This document shows, in pieces, positions 17,398 through 26,851 of a DNA stretch of 64,000 bases (the first letter of the stretch is position 1; the number at the start of each line of letters is the position of its first letter). A model generated the notes under the pieces. That model did not search any database and was not told the DNA's origin. It worked only from the letters and a program-made list of their open reading frames with translations. The translations under genes and the position numbers were made by a program. The DNA lies in contig JAWKUA010000005.1 in the NCBI GenBank assembly GCA_041398785.1, positions 186,001 through 250,000 on the forward strand, given 5' to 3'. The stretch comes from Planctomycetaceae bacterium (GTDB lineage: Bacteria > Planctomycetota > Planctomycetia > Planctomycetales > Planctomycetaceae).

Positions 17398-18752
17398 GTT
17401 GCGTCTCCCAGCCGAATATCAACGCTGGCGGCGTGAGCGGTCAGGCCTTCCTTTTCCGCCATGCGCCGGACGTGTTCCGCATCGCCGGCCAGCGCGGATT
17501 GATCGTAGGAGATCACGGAACTGCGTTTGAGGAAGTCGGAAGACGCCAGCCCGTTGGCGAACCGGGCCGTTCCGCCGGTCGGCAGCACATGCGACGGACC
17601 GGCAATGTAGTCGCCGAGAGCAACGGGAGTGAAATGTCCCAGAAAGATGGCTCCCGCGTTTTGAATTCGTCCCAGCATGGATTCGGCGTCGTCCATCGAG
17701 ATATGCAGGTGTTCCGGCGCGAGCAGATCGGTCAGTTCCGCGGCTTCGGCTTCGTCACGAGCGAGGATCAATGCTCCGTAGTCCTGCAGGCATTGCCGGG
17801 CAAGATCGCCTCGCTGCAGTGTTGCCAACTGTCTTTCCAGAGCACTTCGAACCTGCTGGATCAGTGGTTCGTGCCACGTAATCAGCACGCCGGAGCCGGG
17901 GCTGTGTTCTGCCTGGGAAATCAGATCCGCGGCGACGAAATCCGCGCGAGCCGTGCTGTCGGCCAGCACGATGACTTCGCTGGGACCGGCGATGCTGTCG
18001 ATGTCTACGTCACCGAAAACATGCTGCTTTGCCAGCGCGACGAACAGATTGCCCGGCCCGACGATCTTGTCGACTCGCGGAATTCCCTCGACGCCGTAAG
18101 CCAGTGCCGCCACTGCCTGAGCACCGCCGACGCGGTAAACTTCCGTCACGCCGATTTCGCGGCACGTGGCCAGCATGTCGTTGTTGTACCCGCCGAATTC
18201 CGTCGGCGGCACCACGATGGCGATCTCCGAAACCCCGGCCGTCAGCGCCGGAACCGCTGTCATCAGGACTGTAGACGGATACGCGGCCGCGCCGCCGGGC
18301 ACGCAGATCCCGACTCGCTTCATCGGCAGATGCCGCTGCCGAAGTTCCACCTTTCCGCCGTTCAGTTGACGCGTCACACGAGCGTCCGGCGGCAGCACGG
18401 CTGACTGGAATTCGGCCACGTTGTCTCGAATGCGGCGGACCGTCGCCAGAAAATCCGGCGAAACCGCCGCCGTCGCCGCCGTGAATTCGTCCGGACGGAC
18501 TCGCAGCGTCTCCGGCGTCAGTTGCTTCCGGTCGAGCTTCGACGTGTATTCCAGAACAGCTTCGATTCCTCGCGAACGAACGTCTTCGCAGATGCGCTGT
18601 ACGACCATGCGCGGGCTGAGTGCTTCGCCGAACAGTTCCATCGTGCGCCGGCGCCCGGCTTCCGAAACCACATCGCCGCGCGGACTGAGCTTGTCACGCA
18701 GTTCACGGAAGAGCTGTCGGGCATCGCTGCTGCGGCAATCGATGGTCTGCAT
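17394..18752 (-). CDS. hisD: Histidinol dehydrogenase
   Basis: 452 residues from the ATG at 18752 (MQTIDCRSSD); an ATG at 18776 would add eight residues. Recognisable blocks: KRVGICVPGGAAAYPSTVLM, VYRVGGAQAVAALAYGVE, VDKIVGPGNLFVALAKQHVF, SIAGPSEVIVLAD, QAEHSPGS and LAPEHLHI with the catalytic Glu-His pair, then GPSHVLPTGGTARF. A Zn-dependent NAD enzyme for the last two steps of histidine synthesis. It precedes the TIM-barrel isomerase. No other true histidine-pathway gene lies beside it; the HisH/HisF homologues at 52-53.6 kb appear to serve a different role. Confidence 0.97.
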   Translation of the reverse strand: MQTIDCRSSDARQLFRELRDKLSPRGDVVSEAGRRRTMELFGEALSPRMVVQRICEDVRSRGIEAVLEYTSKLDRKQLTPETLRVRPDEFTAATAAVSPDFLATVRRIRDNVAEFQSAVLPPDARVTRQLNGGKVELRQRHLPMKRVGICVPGGAAAYPSTVLMTAVPALTAGVSEIAIVVPPTEFGGYNNDMLATCREIGVTEVYRVGGAQAVAALAYGVEGIPRVDKIVGPGNLFVALAKQHVFGDVDIDSIAGPSEVIVLADSTARADFVAADLISQAEHSPGSGVLITWHEPLIQQVRSALERQLATLQRGDLARQCLQDYGALILARDEAEAAELTDLLAPEHLHISMDDAESMLGRIQNAGAIFLGHFTPVALGDYIAGPSHVLPTGGTARFANGLASSDFLKRSSVISYDQSALAGDAEHVRRMAEKEGLTAHAASVDIRLGDAT

Positions 18753-18928
18753 GAAAAAGGTCTGACCGCTGTTCATGCGGGGATTGAAGTGGAATGCCGG
18801 TTGGCGTCAAGGTACCGGTGAGGAGTTTTCCGAAAGTCAGCGTGCTATGCTGCCGCGGGATGACGCTGCGTGGCGCAGTGTCGCACACGAGATTCCGCGA
18901 ACTGAAACACCGCCGGCCGAACGCGATT

Positions 18929-20002
18929 ATGATTGACCTTCGAAGTGATACCGTCACCCGGCCAACTCTGTCGATGCGGCGAGCGATGGCGGAAGCCGAA
19001 GTCGGCGACGACATGCTGGGCGAAGATCCCACCGTGAACCAGCTTCAGTCGATGGTCGCCGACATGCTGGGAATGGAAGCCGCCGTGTTCGCGTGTTCCG
19101 GTACTCAGTCGAACCAGATGGCGGTGCGAGTTCACTGTGTTCCCGGCGACGAGTTGCTGATTAACGAAACCGGGCACATCGGAATCTTCGAAGCCGGCGG
19201 ACCAGCGGTACTCAGCGGTGTCACTGTCCGCACAATTGCCGCTCCTCACGGAAAGCTGGATGTCGCCGATCTTCAGGACAAACCGCGGTCCGCCGATCAG
19301 CACCTGTGCCGCACTCGCCTGGTCTGCCTGGAAAACACGACGAATCTGGGAGGCGGCCGGGTCTATTCGCTGGACCAGTTGCGACGCGTGTCCGAGTGGG
19401 CTCGGTCATGCGGCCTGAAGCTGCATCTTGACGGAGCCCGGTTTTTTAACGCCACCGTGGCGGGAAACTACGATCCCCGCGACGTGGCGGCCTGCTTCGA
19501 CACGGTTTCGATTTGTTTCAGCAAGGGACTGGGATGCCCGATGGGATCGATCCTTGCCGGTTCCGCCGCTGATATGAAACAGGCCCGCCGTGCTCGCAAG
19601 ATGTTTGGCGGAGCACTGCGGCAGGCCGGAATCGTTGCCGCCGCGGCCGTCTACGCGTTGCAGAATCACGTTGACCGGCTGCGCGACGACCACAGCAATG
19701 CCAGACTGCTGGCGTCGAAACTCAGCGACATCGCCGGCGTGCGCCTGAATCCCGACGATGTGGAAACGAACCTGGTGTTCTTCGAAGTGGACCGCGAACT
19801 CGGCACCGCCGTGCAGTTGTCAAACGCATTGAAGGAACGCGGCGTTCTGATCGGAGCGATGGGCGGCCAGCGTCTGCGCGCGGTAACTCACCTGGACGTG
19901 GCCTCCGACGACGTGCTTGTCGTGGCCGACACGATCCGCGACTGCATCGCGACCGGTTTTCACGAACAGGCTGTGGTCGGCAGCGGACCGTATTCGAAGT
20001 GA
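18929..20002 (+). CDS. ltaE: Low-specificity L-threonine aldolase
   Basis: 357 residues from the ATG at 18929 (MIDLRSDTVTRPTLSM), the standard start of the family; the upstream extension to 18794 is not conserved-looking. PLP fold-type I enzyme: VGDDMLGEDPTVNQL, ACSGTQSNQMA, RLVCLENTTNLGGG, LKLHLDGARFFN with the PLP aspartate, and SICFSKGLGCPMGS with the Schiff-base lysine. It cleaves threonine or allo-threonine to glycine and acetaldehyde. It is transcribed divergently from hisD. Confidence 0.95.
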   Translation: MIDLRSDTVTRPTLSMRRAMAEAEVGDDMLGEDPTVNQLQSMVADMLGMEAAVFACSGTQSNQMAVRVHCVPGDELLINETGHIGIFEAGGPAVLSGVTVRTIAAPHGKLDVADLQDKPRSADQHLCRTRLVCLENTTNLGGGRVYSLDQLRRVSEWARSCGLKLHLDGARFFNATVAGNYDPRDVAACFDTVSICFSKGLGCPMGSILAGSAADMKQARRARKMFGGALRQAGIVAAAAVYALQNHVDRLRDDHSNARLLASKLSDIAGVRLNPDDVETNLVFFEVDRELGTAVQLSNALKERGVLIGAMGGQRLRAVTHLDVASDDVLVVADTIRDCIATGFHEQAVVGSGPYSK

Positions 20003-20025
20003 ACGTGAGTCGGGCCGCTGCGGCT

Positions 20026-20517
20026 TCAAATGACGACGGGTTTGCCGAGCTGCCGGCGCAGGGGAACCAACTGGCCGGCGTGCATCATCGGGTGTGTGGC
20101 GATCAGCAGGAAGATCGAACCCATCGTCGGAAACATGCTGCGATATGCTTCCGGGCTGGGATCGTCGAGCTTCTCGGACGGATAAGCGTCCAGACACGCC
20201 GTGACCGCATCATGCACTTTTCCCGCCAGTTCCGTGTACTGTTCCTTCGTCAGGAAATCGGAACTGTCATCGCTGGTCGCGTTTTCCTTGGAATGCTTTT
20301 CATCAAATCCTTCCGGAAGCTCCGGCGCGGCACCGGGCTGAATGCCGTTCAGCATCCCGCATTCTGAGCTGATCAGGTGACCGAGCTGCCAGGCGACATG
20401 ATTGCAGCCCGCAGCAGGCCGCTTCATCAACTCCGCGTCGGTCAGGTCACTGATGTAGGAACTCAGCACCATGTTGCTGAGCGACAGAGTTTCTTTGATT
20501 GCTGCCTTGGCATCCAT
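20026..20517 (-). CDS. DinB-superfamily protein
   Basis: 163 residues, four-helix bundle type. AGCNHVAWQLGHLISSE supplies the first metal-ligand histidine(s), and ATHPMMHAGQLVPLRRQLG near the C-terminus carries the second His pair, the arrangement typical of DinB/YfiT-like metalloproteins. These are often thiol-dependent transferases or of unknown role. It is convergent with ltaE, with 23 bp between stops, and stands alone. Activity not predictable. Confidence 0.85.
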   Translation of the reverse strand: MDAKAAIKETLSLSNMVLSSYISDLTDAELMKRPAAGCNHVAWQLGHLISSECGMLNGIQPGAAPELPEGFDEKHSKENATSDDSSDFLTKEQYTELAGKVHDAVTACLDAYPSEKLDDPSPEAYRSMFPTMGSIFLLIATHPMMHAGQLVPLRRQLGKPVVI

Positions 20518-20833
20518 TTGAATTGTCCCGAATAAAGGTTTTGAATATCAGTCACGGTGAACATCGACTCGCGGCAGACTTGGCAACGACGCGGACTTCG
20601 GCTCGCGACACGCTGGGCGAAACCGGCGTCCGGGCGAAACCGGGTTCGCATCCTGTTCGCGGGAAGCGAAATTGCCGACACTCGCACGCATGCCTTCCGC
20701 CCTCCGGTCGTGAAACCGGATTCGCCGACTCCGCGTGCGTTCCGGGCATCGTTGCCGTGATGCCGCCATTTTTCAACGCTGCCCGCCGCACAAAAATTTC
20801 CGACTTCACGTTACGCATCACAGGAGCCGCCAG
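20518..20833. other. Divergent intergenic region
   Basis: 316 bp between the divergent DinB and PKD-protein genes. It presumably contains both promoters, but no convincing -35/-10 pair, repeat or RNA structure was recognised. Confidence 0.5.
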
Positions 20834-21979
20834 ATGGGACGATCACAGACGGTTTGCTTTGCATTCACCGCGTTGCTTGTATTGACCGCTGCCCGGTCGG
20901 GTTTCGGTAACGACGATTCGCCGGCTGCGGCTTCGAGCGACCCTGTCGGTACCGGTCTGCAGCGGCCGGACACGGAATTTCGAATCTTTCAGTTTCCGGC
21001 CGACCGGATTCCACGAATCGACGGAAACCCGGACGACTGGTCAATCGTACCGGATTCGTATGCCATCGGTTCTGACCAGCTTCGCGATACCGTCGGTGAG
21101 CACGAAGGTCCGCCGGATCCGAAGGACCTTGACGTGAAGGTCAAAGTCGGCTGGGTGAAGGGCCAGAACCATCTGTACTTTCTTTACGAAGCGTCGGACA
21201 ACTACTGGAACTTCATTCACGACGATCTGCGCAACGACATTTTCGAAATCGTGGTGGACGGCGACCTGTCCGGCGGTCCGCTGATTCGGCAGATGCATCC
21301 GAACAAACGGCTGAAGGATCGGCTGGACACGCATTTTCGGTTTCACGGAGTCCACGCTCAGAACTATCACATCTTTACTCCCGCCGAAGGCAAGGACTGG
21401 ACGATGGTCTGGGGTTCGCAGCCGTGGATCCGGGAACTTCCGTTTGCCAACGCCGCCTGCCGCTATGGATTCAAACACGGTGAAAGCGGCAAACTAGTTC
21501 TGGAATTCTTCATCACACCCTTTGATCATGCTCCGCCGGATCGGACAAAGGCAGTCCCCTCCACGCTGACCGAAGGCAATGTTGTCGGTCTGTCGTGGTC
21601 GGTGCTCGATTACGACGATGAAAACTCCGATCGATTCACCGGGTTCTGGAATCTGTCGCACAAGACGACGATGTACGGCGACGCATCCGATTTGGTCGCG
21701 TTTCGGCTGATGCCGATTGAACCCGGCCTGAGAAAGCCGATCGGCGCTGACTGGACGTTTCAGGTACTCAGCCGTAACGATCGGCAGGTGGCGTTTCGCG
21801 ATCAGTCGTGGGGCGACATTACGTCGTGGCACTGGACGTTCGGGGATGGCGAAGAGTCCGACGAACAGCACCCGATTCATCATTACCACCGGGCCGGCGA
21901 GTTCGTGGTGACGTTAAAGGTGAACGGACCACAGGGCACCGCGAAACTCAGCAAGGTCTGGGACGTCACGCTTCCCTGA
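20834..21979 (+). CDS. Secreted protein with CBM9-like and PKD domains
   Basis: 381 residues from the ATG at 20834, which starts a signal peptide (MGRSQTVCFAFTALLVLTAA). Residues about 50-290 resemble a carbohydrate-binding CBM9/DOMON-like sandwich: IPRIDGNPDDWSIVPDSYAI, KVKVGWVKGQNHLYFLYEAS, DNDIFEIVVDGD-type segment and VVGLSWSVLDYDDENSDR. The C-terminal 80 residues form a PKD domain: SWHWTFGDGEESDEQHPIHH followed by YHRAGEFVVTLKV. No catalytic motif. Likely an extracellular glycan-binding or structural protein. Confidence 0.8.
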   Translation: MGRSQTVCFAFTALLVLTAARSGFGNDDSPAAASSDPVGTGLQRPDTEFRIFQFPADRIPRIDGNPDDWSIVPDSYAIGSDQLRDTVGEHEGPPDPKDLDVKVKVGWVKGQNHLYFLYEASDNYWNFIHDDLRNDIFEIVVDGDLSGGPLIRQMHPNKRLKDRLDTHFRFHGVHAQNYHIFTPAEGKDWTMVWGSQPWIRELPFANAACRYGFKHGESGKLVLEFFITPFDHAPPDRTKAVPSTLTEGNVVGLSWSVLDYDDENSDRFTGFWNLSHKTTMYGDASDLVAFRLMPIEPGLRKPIGADWTFQVLSRNDRQVAFRDQSWGDITSWHWTFGDGEESDEQHPIHHYHRAGEFVVTLKVNGPQGTAKLSKVWDVTLP

Positions 21980-22366
21980 TCCGGCTGACTCGGACGATTG
22001 AAGACGATTCAACGGCCAGGTTCCGACCGGAAGTCGGCGGCAGTACAGCCATTTCGCGAACTTCCGTGCTCGGTGTCTTTCCGTGCCGCCGTCCTGGTCT
22101 TCCGCGAAAGGGACCGGCACGCTGCGAGGTCGCCGCGTCGATTCCGCAAGCCACGGCGGTTGTTGACGACCGTAGTAGCGCTCACCGCGCGGGAGGATAC
22201 ATTCTGTCCCCCTGGTTGCTCGGGAAATCGTCAAAGCGTCGCAGGATGCTGGAAAAAGGCACTGTTCCATCACAATTCACCCGTCGCAATCGTCAATTTC
22301 GGGATACCATGTTGGCTGAAGCGTGAGAAAAACCCGTGTCCGGGCTGATCTCAGGGGGCAGAACAG
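21980..22366. other. Intergenic region without a recognisable feature
   Basis: 387 bp between the PKD protein and the M24-like gene on the same strand. Short frames on both strands overlap here and none looks like a protein. No repeat or terminator was recognised. Confidence 0.5.
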
Positions 22367-23704
22367 ATGACCGGCCAATTTGCTGAAGATCCGCGGCCAA
22401 AGCGGCTGCTGGTTCAGGATAAGGTGCGGCTGCTTGACGTGGAGGAAAAGCACAACCGCGTCCGGGCTCTTCTGGAGTCAGTCGGGGTGGATGCACTGTT
22501 GCTTCAGGATGCCGCCAACATTGCGTGGTTCACGGCCGGTGCGGATCTGAATCGGCTGGCATCGGACAGTTGCCATACCAGCGTGTTCATCACCGCGGAA
22601 GCCAGGTTGTTCGCCACGAATGCTGTGGATTCGGCACAGATCTTCGAACGCGAAGCCTTCGGTCTGGGATTTCAGTTGAAGCAGCGCGAGTGGTTTCAGC
22701 CGCATCGTGAGTTGATCCGTGACCTTTGCCGCGGGCGAAAAGTCGCCAGCGACGTGGCGTTTCCCGAAACGAAGTGTGTCTGCGATGAAATCCGCGAAAT
22801 CCGCGTGCCGCTGACGCCCCTGGAAGTCGACCGGATGCGGCGTCTGAGTCTGGTGGCGACTCACGCGGTCGAAGCGGCGGCTCACAATCTTTGTGTCGGC
22901 ACAACCGAAGCAAAGGTCGCCGGCGAAGTCGCTCACCGGCTTGTGAAGCGAACCGTCACTCCCGTCAGAATTCAGGTCTGCGCCGACGGACGCAACGACC
23001 GTTACCGGCACTGGACTTTCGGTGAAGACCGAATTGAAAAGTACGCCTCGATTTCCTGTGTCGCTCGCCGATGGGGACTGCGAGTCGGCGTGTCCCGCAC
23101 GGCGTGCCTGGGCGACGTTCCGGAAGAGATCTGGGACGCCCATCAGAAGGCCGTGCTGATGCTGGCTACGGGTCTGTTCTTTTCCCGTGCGGGACGCACG
23201 CTGGATGAAGTCTGGCAGAAGGTCCGCCGCATTTACGAAAAATTCGGGCTGCCCAGCGAATGGCAGAAGGCGGATCAGGCGGAACTTGTCGGCTTCAGTC
23301 TTTGCGAACAACAACTGCTGCCTGGTTCCACCTACGAAATTCCGGCAGCCGTGGCGATGCACTGGCATCCGTCAGTCGGGCCGGCAATGACCGGCGACAC
23401 GATGCTGATTGAAAAGTCGTCCGTGCGGCGATTAACGATCTCCGATTCGTGGCCCGAATTGACGGTCTTTGTCAAAGGGCACCCCGTGCCGTGTCCGGGT
23501 CTGCTGAAGGTCCGCTCCGATTCAATGCCTGTCGCCACCGACGATTCCACATCATCCGCGATCTCACCGCTGCTCGACGCATCAGGTGTCACGGAGGAAT
23601 CGCTGCCGCCGATGGATTCGATCTGGGAACTTGACGCGCAGTCCGATCAGCTCGTTTTCGAAGAAGAAGATTCGCCGTACCCCGAAGAATCTGTGCTGGA
23701 GTAG
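22367..23704 (+). CDS. M24 (Xaa-Pro peptidase)-like protein with degenerate metal site
   Basis: 445 residues. The N-terminal domain (VRALLESVGVDALLLQDAAN, then IAWFTAGAD) is the creatinase-type N-domain, and the middle (LTPLEVDRMRRLSLVATHAV) leads into a pita-bread domain. The five M24 metal ligands are not in place: where an Asp-rich IDLG and SDxTR would be expected the sequence reads YASISCVARRWGLRVGVSRT, and the His block reads AELVGFSLCEQQLLPG. The last 70 residues are acidic. It is probably a non-catalytic pita-bread protein. It precedes a Ser/Thr kinase gene on the same strand. Confidence 0.7.
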   Translation: MTGQFAEDPRPKRLLVQDKVRLLDVEEKHNRVRALLESVGVDALLLQDAANIAWFTAGADLNRLASDSCHTSVFITAEARLFATNAVDSAQIFEREAFGLGFQLKQREWFQPHRELIRDLCRGRKVASDVAFPETKCVCDEIREIRVPLTPLEVDRMRRLSLVATHAVEAAAHNLCVGTTEAKVAGEVAHRLVKRTVTPVRIQVCADGRNDRYRHWTFGEDRIEKYASISCVARRWGLRVGVSRTACLGDVPEEIWDAHQKAVLMLATGLFFSRAGRTLDEVWQKVRRIYEKFGLPSEWQKADQAELVGFSLCEQQLLPGSTYEIPAAVAMHWHPSVGPAMTGDTMLIEKSSVRRLTISDSWPELTVFVKGHPVPCPGLLKVRSDSMPVATDDSTSSAISPLLDASGVTEESLPPMDSIWELDAQSDQLVFEEEDSPYPEESVLE

Positions 23705-23777
23705 CCGGCTGATCGCAGCCGACGTGGTCACGCCAGGTTCTCCGACCACCGCGCCACCGCCGCTTCACCCGCGATCC

Positions 23778-23802
23778 GGAAGGGCGAGGCTCCCGCCGAG
23801 CC
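23778..23802 (+). repeat. Dispersed GC-rich intergenic motif, copy 2
   Basis: GGAAGGGCGAGGCTCCCGCC followed by GAGCC, differing from the copy at 506-530 at two or three positions. It lies in the 296-bp gap between the M24-like gene and the kinase gene. Confidence 0.6.
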
Positions 23803-24000
23803 GCTGCGGAATCGGGTTCGGGCAAAACAGGAGTCAGACCGGCGATCGGCGGGACGGTACTGCATTCCGTGAGAGGCTGCGTATAATTCGCGGCGTTGTT
23901 CGAAGAGTCAGCGGATTCCGCGTTCTCGAACTCACCGCGATCCCTCCGAAATGCAAAGTTCCGCGGCGGCATCCGATTTCCTTCCCTGAAACCAGCCTGC

Positions 24001-25482
24001 ATGTCTGATTCTTCGTCAAACCCGCAACCGGCGCAGCCCGGAAACGGTGACCTTTCCGAAACAACGCTGGGCGAATTCAAGCTGATGCGGCGTGTCGGTT
24101 CCGGCGGCATGGCGGAAGTTTATCTTGCCGAACAGACATCGCTGGGACGACCGGTGGCGGTCAAAGTGCTGATGGCGGACGCGGTCACCGGCCGCAACAA
24201 CGTGCTGCTGAAGCGATTCGAACAGGAAGCCCGCGCGGCCGGGGGCCTCAGCCATCCGAACATCGTCCAGGTGTACATGATCGGGAAGCAGGACGGCGTT
24301 CATTACATCGTGCAGGAATTTGTCCACGGCCAGAATCTCAGCCAGTGGATCAAACGCAATGGTCCGCCGGAGTTTCTGGTCGGTCTGAAATGGATGGAAC
24401 AAACCGCAGCGGCTTTGAAAGCTGCCAGCGATGCGGGCATTGTTCATCGCGACATCAAGCCGGAAAACATCATGGTGACTCGATCCGGCGACGTGAAAGT
24501 CACCGACTTCGGTCTGGCTCAGCTGAATCAGCAGAACGAACAGATGAACCTGACTCAGGCCGGCACCACGATGGGGACTCCGTGGTACATGAGTCCGGAG
24601 CAGATTCAGGGCGAGAAGCTGGATCATCGCAGCGACCAGTATTCCTTCGGCATCACGCTGTATCACATGTTTGCCGGCCAGCCGCCGTTTCCCGGCCGCA
24701 ATTCCGTCGGTGTCGCCGTGAAGCATCTGAAGGAAGAACCCAGGCCGCTGTCGGAGTTTCGTCGTGATCTTCCGAAGGCCCTTTGCGACACCGTCCACCG
24801 CATGATCGCCAAGAAGCCGGAAGATCGTTTTCAGACTCCCGATGAACTGATCACAGCGTTCCGAAGGCTGGAGTCGGCTCCGCTGAATACGGAGTTTTCC
24901 GATTCCGCGGGATTCATGCATGTGCTGAAGGGCTGGCTTCCGGGAATTCAGCCGCTGCTGGCGGGAATCGGTGTTGCCCTGCTGGCGGGACTGCTGGCAG
25001 GTCAGTACCTGCTGACTCCGCTGCATCTGCCCGCCGCCGAACGCGGCCGGTATCCGCAGGAAGACACGGCGGAGAAACAGTTCGCTCAGGCCATGCTGCT
25101 GCGACACAACATCAGCGCGTGGCGAGCGGTCTATGAATACTATCCGGAAAGCATTGCCGGCCAGATGGCGCGGCTGCATCTGGCAATTCAGTACGCAACC
25201 AGGGCGGTGCCCGACTATACGGCCGCCGAACATGAATTGGCCGAACTGAAAACCTGGGCGTCCGCCAAGCGGGAGGAAAATCCGGCGATTCTGGTGCTGA
25301 CCGTTTTGGCCCAGGCCTTCGTCGCGCGCCTGAAGGGTGACACGGAGAAAGAAACGCGAATCATCGACCTCGATCTGCGTGAATTCACAGCCGACGAAAT
25401 TCGAGACGCGCTGGACAGTGGGCCGCAATCGCTTCGCGACAGCATCACCGCCGCTATCGTTCGCGACGGACTGCAGGAATAA
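24001..25482 (+). CDS. Membrane-anchored Ser/Thr protein kinase (PknB type)
   Basis: 493 residues from the ATG at 24001; the longer frame from 23896 adds no conserved sequence. Kinase domain about 25-290: glycine loop VGSGGMAEVYLAE (32-44), VAVK lysine K55, HRDIKPEN (149-156, catalytic D151), DFG 169-171 and MGTPWYMSPEQ (191-201). A transmembrane helix at about 315-338 (LLAGIGVALLAGLLAGQYLL) follows, then a 150-residue exterior tail with helical, TPR-like character (AVYEYYPESIAGQMARLHLA). A Hanks-type sensor kinase; the signal is unknown. Confidence 0.93.
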   Translation: MSDSSSNPQPAQPGNGDLSETTLGEFKLMRRVGSGGMAEVYLAEQTSLGRPVAVKVLMADAVTGRNNVLLKRFEQEARAAGGLSHPNIVQVYMIGKQDGVHYIVQEFVHGQNLSQWIKRNGPPEFLVGLKWMEQTAAALKAASDAGIVHRDIKPENIMVTRSGDVKVTDFGLAQLNQQNEQMNLTQAGTTMGTPWYMSPEQIQGEKLDHRSDQYSFGITLYHMFAGQPPFPGRNSVGVAVKHLKEEPRPLSEFRRDLPKALCDTVHRMIAKKPEDRFQTPDELITAFRRLESAPLNTEFSDSAGFMHVLKGWLPGIQPLLAGIGVALLAGLLAGQYLLTPLHLPAAERGRYPQEDTAEKQFAQAMLLRHNISAWRAVYEYYPESIAGQMARLHLAIQYATRAVPDYTAAEHELAELKTWASAKREENPAILVLTVLAQAFVARLKGDTEKETRIIDLDLREFTADEIRDALDSGPQSLRDSITAAIVRDGLQE

Positions 25483-25488
25483 TCGCGC

Positions 25489-26178
25489 CTACAGCACAAA
25501 GCGGCTCAGGTCTTCGTCCCGGCGGATGTCTTCCAGCCGCGAATCCACATAGGCGCGGTCGATTGACACCGTCCTGGCTCCGCATTCCGGTGCTTCGAAG
25601 CTGACGTCTTCCAGCAGACGTTCCATGATCGTCTGCAGTCGCCGTGTGCCGATGTTCTGAGTCGTCTGATTCACGTAGAACGCCACGTCAGCGATCGCCT
25701 GGATGCCGTCTTCGGTAAACGACAGGGCAACATTGTCGACGGCCAGCAGTTCCGTGTACTGCCGAGTCAGGGAGCCGGATGGTTCGGTCAGGATTCTGAC
25801 AAAGTCGTCTCTGGTCAGATCCTGCAGTTCAACACGAATCGGAAAGCGGCCCTGTAGTTCGGGCATCAGATCGGACGGCCGCGACCGGTGGAAGGCTCCG
25901 GCCGCGATAAACATGATCTTTTCCGTGGACACGGTGCCGTAGCGAGTCTGCACGGTGGTGCCTTCGACGATTGGCAGCAGGTCCCGCTGGACTCCCTGGC
26001 GGCTGACGTCGGCGGATTTTGAGCCTTCGCCGGAACTGCAGATTTTGTCCATTTCGTCGATGAAGATCATGCCCGAAGATTCCGTCAGTTCCACGGCTTC
26101 TTCATGGATCGCATCCTTGTCCAGCAGTCCTTCGATTTCCTGTTCATGCAGAACCTCGCGAGCCTGTGCGACGGTCAT
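25489..26178 (-). CDS. hslU: ATP-dependent protease ATPase subunit HslU, C-terminal part (frameshifted gene)
   Basis: Carries the second half of HslU: MTVAQAREVLHEQEIEGLLD, the Walker B segment GMIFIDEMDKI, SRQGVQRDLLPIVEGTTVQT, IMFIAAGAFHRSRPSDLMPE and the C-terminal sensor-2 region GTRRLQTIMERLLEDVSF, ending SRFVL as expected for docking into HslV. The apparent start at 26178 is only an internal Met. The frame joins the N-terminal part if one A is removed from the A6 run (T6 at 26192-26197 on the plus strand). HslUV is a two-component cytoplasmic protease. Confidence 0.93.
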   Translation of the reverse strand: MTVAQAREVLHEQEIEGLLDKDAIHEEAVELTESSGMIFIDEMDKICSSGEGSKSADVSRQGVQRDLLPIVEGTTVQTRYGTVSTEKIMFIAAGAFHRSRPSDLMPELQGRFPIRVELQDLTRDDFVRILTEPSGSLTRQYTELLAVDNVALSFTEDGIQAIADVAFYVNQTTQNIGTRRLQTIMERLLEDVSFEAPECGARTVSIDRAYVDSRLEDIRRDEDLSRFVL

Positions 26179-26851
26179 CCGGCGTTCGGTGTTTTTTCTT
26201 GGGCATCATGCGTTCCAGCATGCCCTGCAGATCCATATCCATCTGTTCCATCCCCATGTTGGTAAAGACCTGCACGGGCGACGAACGCTGTTCGATGGAA
26301 AGTTCCACGGTGCGATCTTCCAGCCTGCCGTCGCGCAGCATGTCGCGAAACTTGGCGACGGTGCGTTCGTGTCGAGCGTGCTGGGATTCGGTTTCCTCGT
26401 CGCCGGATTCCCCGGACACCACCTTAATCGCCCGTTCCGCGGGAACCAGCAATTCCAGCAGCCGATCCTCGACGCGTTTTTCGGCTTCGGCTTCGACTTC
26501 CCGCCGTTTTCTGGTGCGAACCAGGCCGATCGCGGCGTCGACCAGGTCGCGAATCATGCTTTCGACGTCGCGCCCGTAGTAACCGACTTCGGTGTACTTG
26601 CTGGCTTCGACCTTGATAAACGGAGCACCGGTCAGCTTTGCCAGCCGGCGCGTGATTTCGGTCTTGCCGACTCCCGTGGGGCCGATCATCAGGATATTTC
26701 GCGGAGTCACTTCGCGCCGCATTTCTTCGGACAGATTCAGCCAGCGCCAGCGATTGCGCAGCGCGATCGCGACGGCTCGCTTGGCGGCGTTCTGGCCGAC
26801 AATGTGCTGGTCAAGCTGCTCAACCACCTGAGCGGGAGTCAGTTCTGACAC
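26144..26851 (-). CDS. hslU: ATP-dependent protease ATPase subunit HslU, N-terminal part (frameshifted gene)
   Basis: Starts at the ATG at 26851 and contains AQVVEQLDQHIVGQNAAKRA, the Walker A motif GPTGVGKT (residues 57-64), KYTEVGYYGRDVESMIRDLV and the variable I domain. Genuine sequence ends near MMPKKK; the last 17 residues (HRTPDDRRTG...) arise from the shifted frame. Removing one A from AAGAAAAAACACC restores KKNTERRMTVAQAREV and joins the C-terminal part. The gene overlaps hslV by 13 bp, the usual hslVU order. Either a homopolymer error or a slippage site. Confidence 0.93.
   Translation of the reverse strand: MSELTPAQVVEQLDQHIVGQNAAKRAVAIALRNRWRWLNLSEEMRREVTPRNILMIGPTGVGKTEITRRLAKLTGAPFIKVEASKYTEVGYYGRDVESMIRDLVDAAIGLVRTRKRREVEAEAEKRVEDRLLELLVPAERAIKVVSGESGDEETESQHARHERTVAKFRDMLRDGRLEDRTVELSIEQRSSPVQVFTNMGMEQMDMDLQGMLERMMPKKKHRTPDDRRTGSRGSA

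Noticed and set aside
26185..26205. Programmed -1 frameshift in hslU
   Set aside because: The shift required is +1 or one base less, not -1, and no stimulatory element was seen; a homopolymer error is simpler.
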